Assembly (NCBI GenBank): GCA_003818675.1 | Contig: RPPD01000148.1 | Coordinates: 1-6,155, forward strand | Direction: 5' to 3' | Source of the DNA: Spirochaetaceae bacterium | Lineage (GTDB): Bacteria > Spirochaetota > Spirochaetia > SZUA-6 > RPPD01 | Length of the DNA: 6,155 nt | Shown here: one piece after another, positions 5,935-6,155 of the stretch | Position numbering within the stretch: position 1 is the stretch's first letter | Layout: each line of letters opens with the position of its first letter | Program-made: the position numbers and the translations under genes | Notes under the pieces: generated by a model | Databases searched by the model: none | Seen by the model: the letters and a program-made list of their open reading frames with translations, nothing else | What the model was told of the DNA's origin: nothing

Positions 5935-6155
5935 TCAATCTTCCTTTGAAAAAATCTGCAGTAGTTTCACCATGTAATAAAGCTTCTTGTAAACGGCCAC
6001 CATGAAGTCATTAAGGTTTTTGTCTGCAGCAAGCTCAATTTCCTTCCAGTTGATAATAAGTTCGTGAGGGGTGCGGGAGTGGTCGTCTATTATGAGTTTG
6101 AGGCTTTTTCCAATTGTGATGAGGTTCGCGGCAGCCTCGTGAATGAGCGCCTTGG
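5935..6155 (-). CDS. Unrecognised protein, C-terminal 72 residues only
   Basis: The frame is open from the right edge of the window to the TGA at 5935-5937, and its stop lies 1 nt before the DUF362 start, so it is the upstream partner in that operon. The visible tail is rich in Leu, Ile, Lys and Ala and predicts as mostly alpha-helical (KALIHEAAANLITIGKSLKL, then an acidic/basic stretch, then YKKLYYMVKLLQIFSKED). No motif is recognised, there are no cysteines and there is no clear membrane span. The end of the gene also supplies the ribosome site of the next one. The function cannot be named from this fragment. Confidence 0.7.
   Translation of the reverse strand, partial: KALIHEAAANLITIGKSLKLIIDDHSRTPHELIINWKEIELAADKNLNDFMVAVYKKLYYMVKLLQIFSKED

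Noticed and set aside
1..6155. CRISPR array, tRNA or rRNA genes
   Set aside because: No regularly spaced direct repeats, no cloverleaf-like sequence and no rRNA motif were seen on either strand.

Overview
The window is a bacterial chromosomal segment of roughly 50% GC. Shine-Dalgarno sites are purine-rich, and minus-strand genes are tightly packed with 0-1 nt junctions. The gene content (dihydropteroate synthase, a KaiC-like/PEP-pyruvate-binding fusion protein, a DUF362 two-cluster ferredoxin and a PKD/Fn3 surface protein) together with the intergenic ACAGGATTTACAGGAT repeat suggests an anaerobic Gram-negative-type bacterium, for example Desulfobacterota, Lentisphaerota or a related candidate phylum. 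This placement is inference; there is no rRNA or marker gene to fix it.

Layout. (1) 1-3055, minus strand: a two-gene operon, folP followed by a large protein that runs off the left edge. It has a good sigma70-type promoter (3027-3055), and the folP stop codon directly abuts the next ATG. The second protein is one uninterrupted 712-codon frame: a KaiC/RecA-like domain without a P-loop, then a PEP/pyruvate-binding ATP-grasp domain of the PPDK/PEP synthase type. (2) 3083-3646, plus strand: a divergent histidine phosphatase gene that keeps all its catalytic residues but carries an in-frame TGA at codon 35. (3) 3647-4860: a decayed accessory patch holding a C-terminal scrap of a type I restriction specificity subunit (hsdS) and a truncated PKD/Fn3-like surface protein with an in-frame TAA, plus inverted repeats and an intergenic repeat hairpin. 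(4) 4860-6155, minus strand: the 3' end of an unrecognised gene followed after 1 nt by a DUF362 protein with two [4Fe-4S] clusters.

The working genes are two minus-strand transcription units, one for folate biosynthesis plus a phosphotransfer-type protein and one for iron-sulfur electron transfer. Between them lies a stretch in which three genes in a row (phosphatase, hsdS, PKD/Fn3 protein) show damage. The most interesting item is the PKD/Fn3 remnant: its Fn3-like domain appears to be split by a two-helix membrane hairpin whose second helix ends in a lipobox-like cysteine. The other is the fusion of a P-loop-less KaiC-like domain to a PEP/pyruvate-binding domain. TGA terminates two other genes here, which argues against genome-wide TGA recoding as the explanation for the phosphatase stop.
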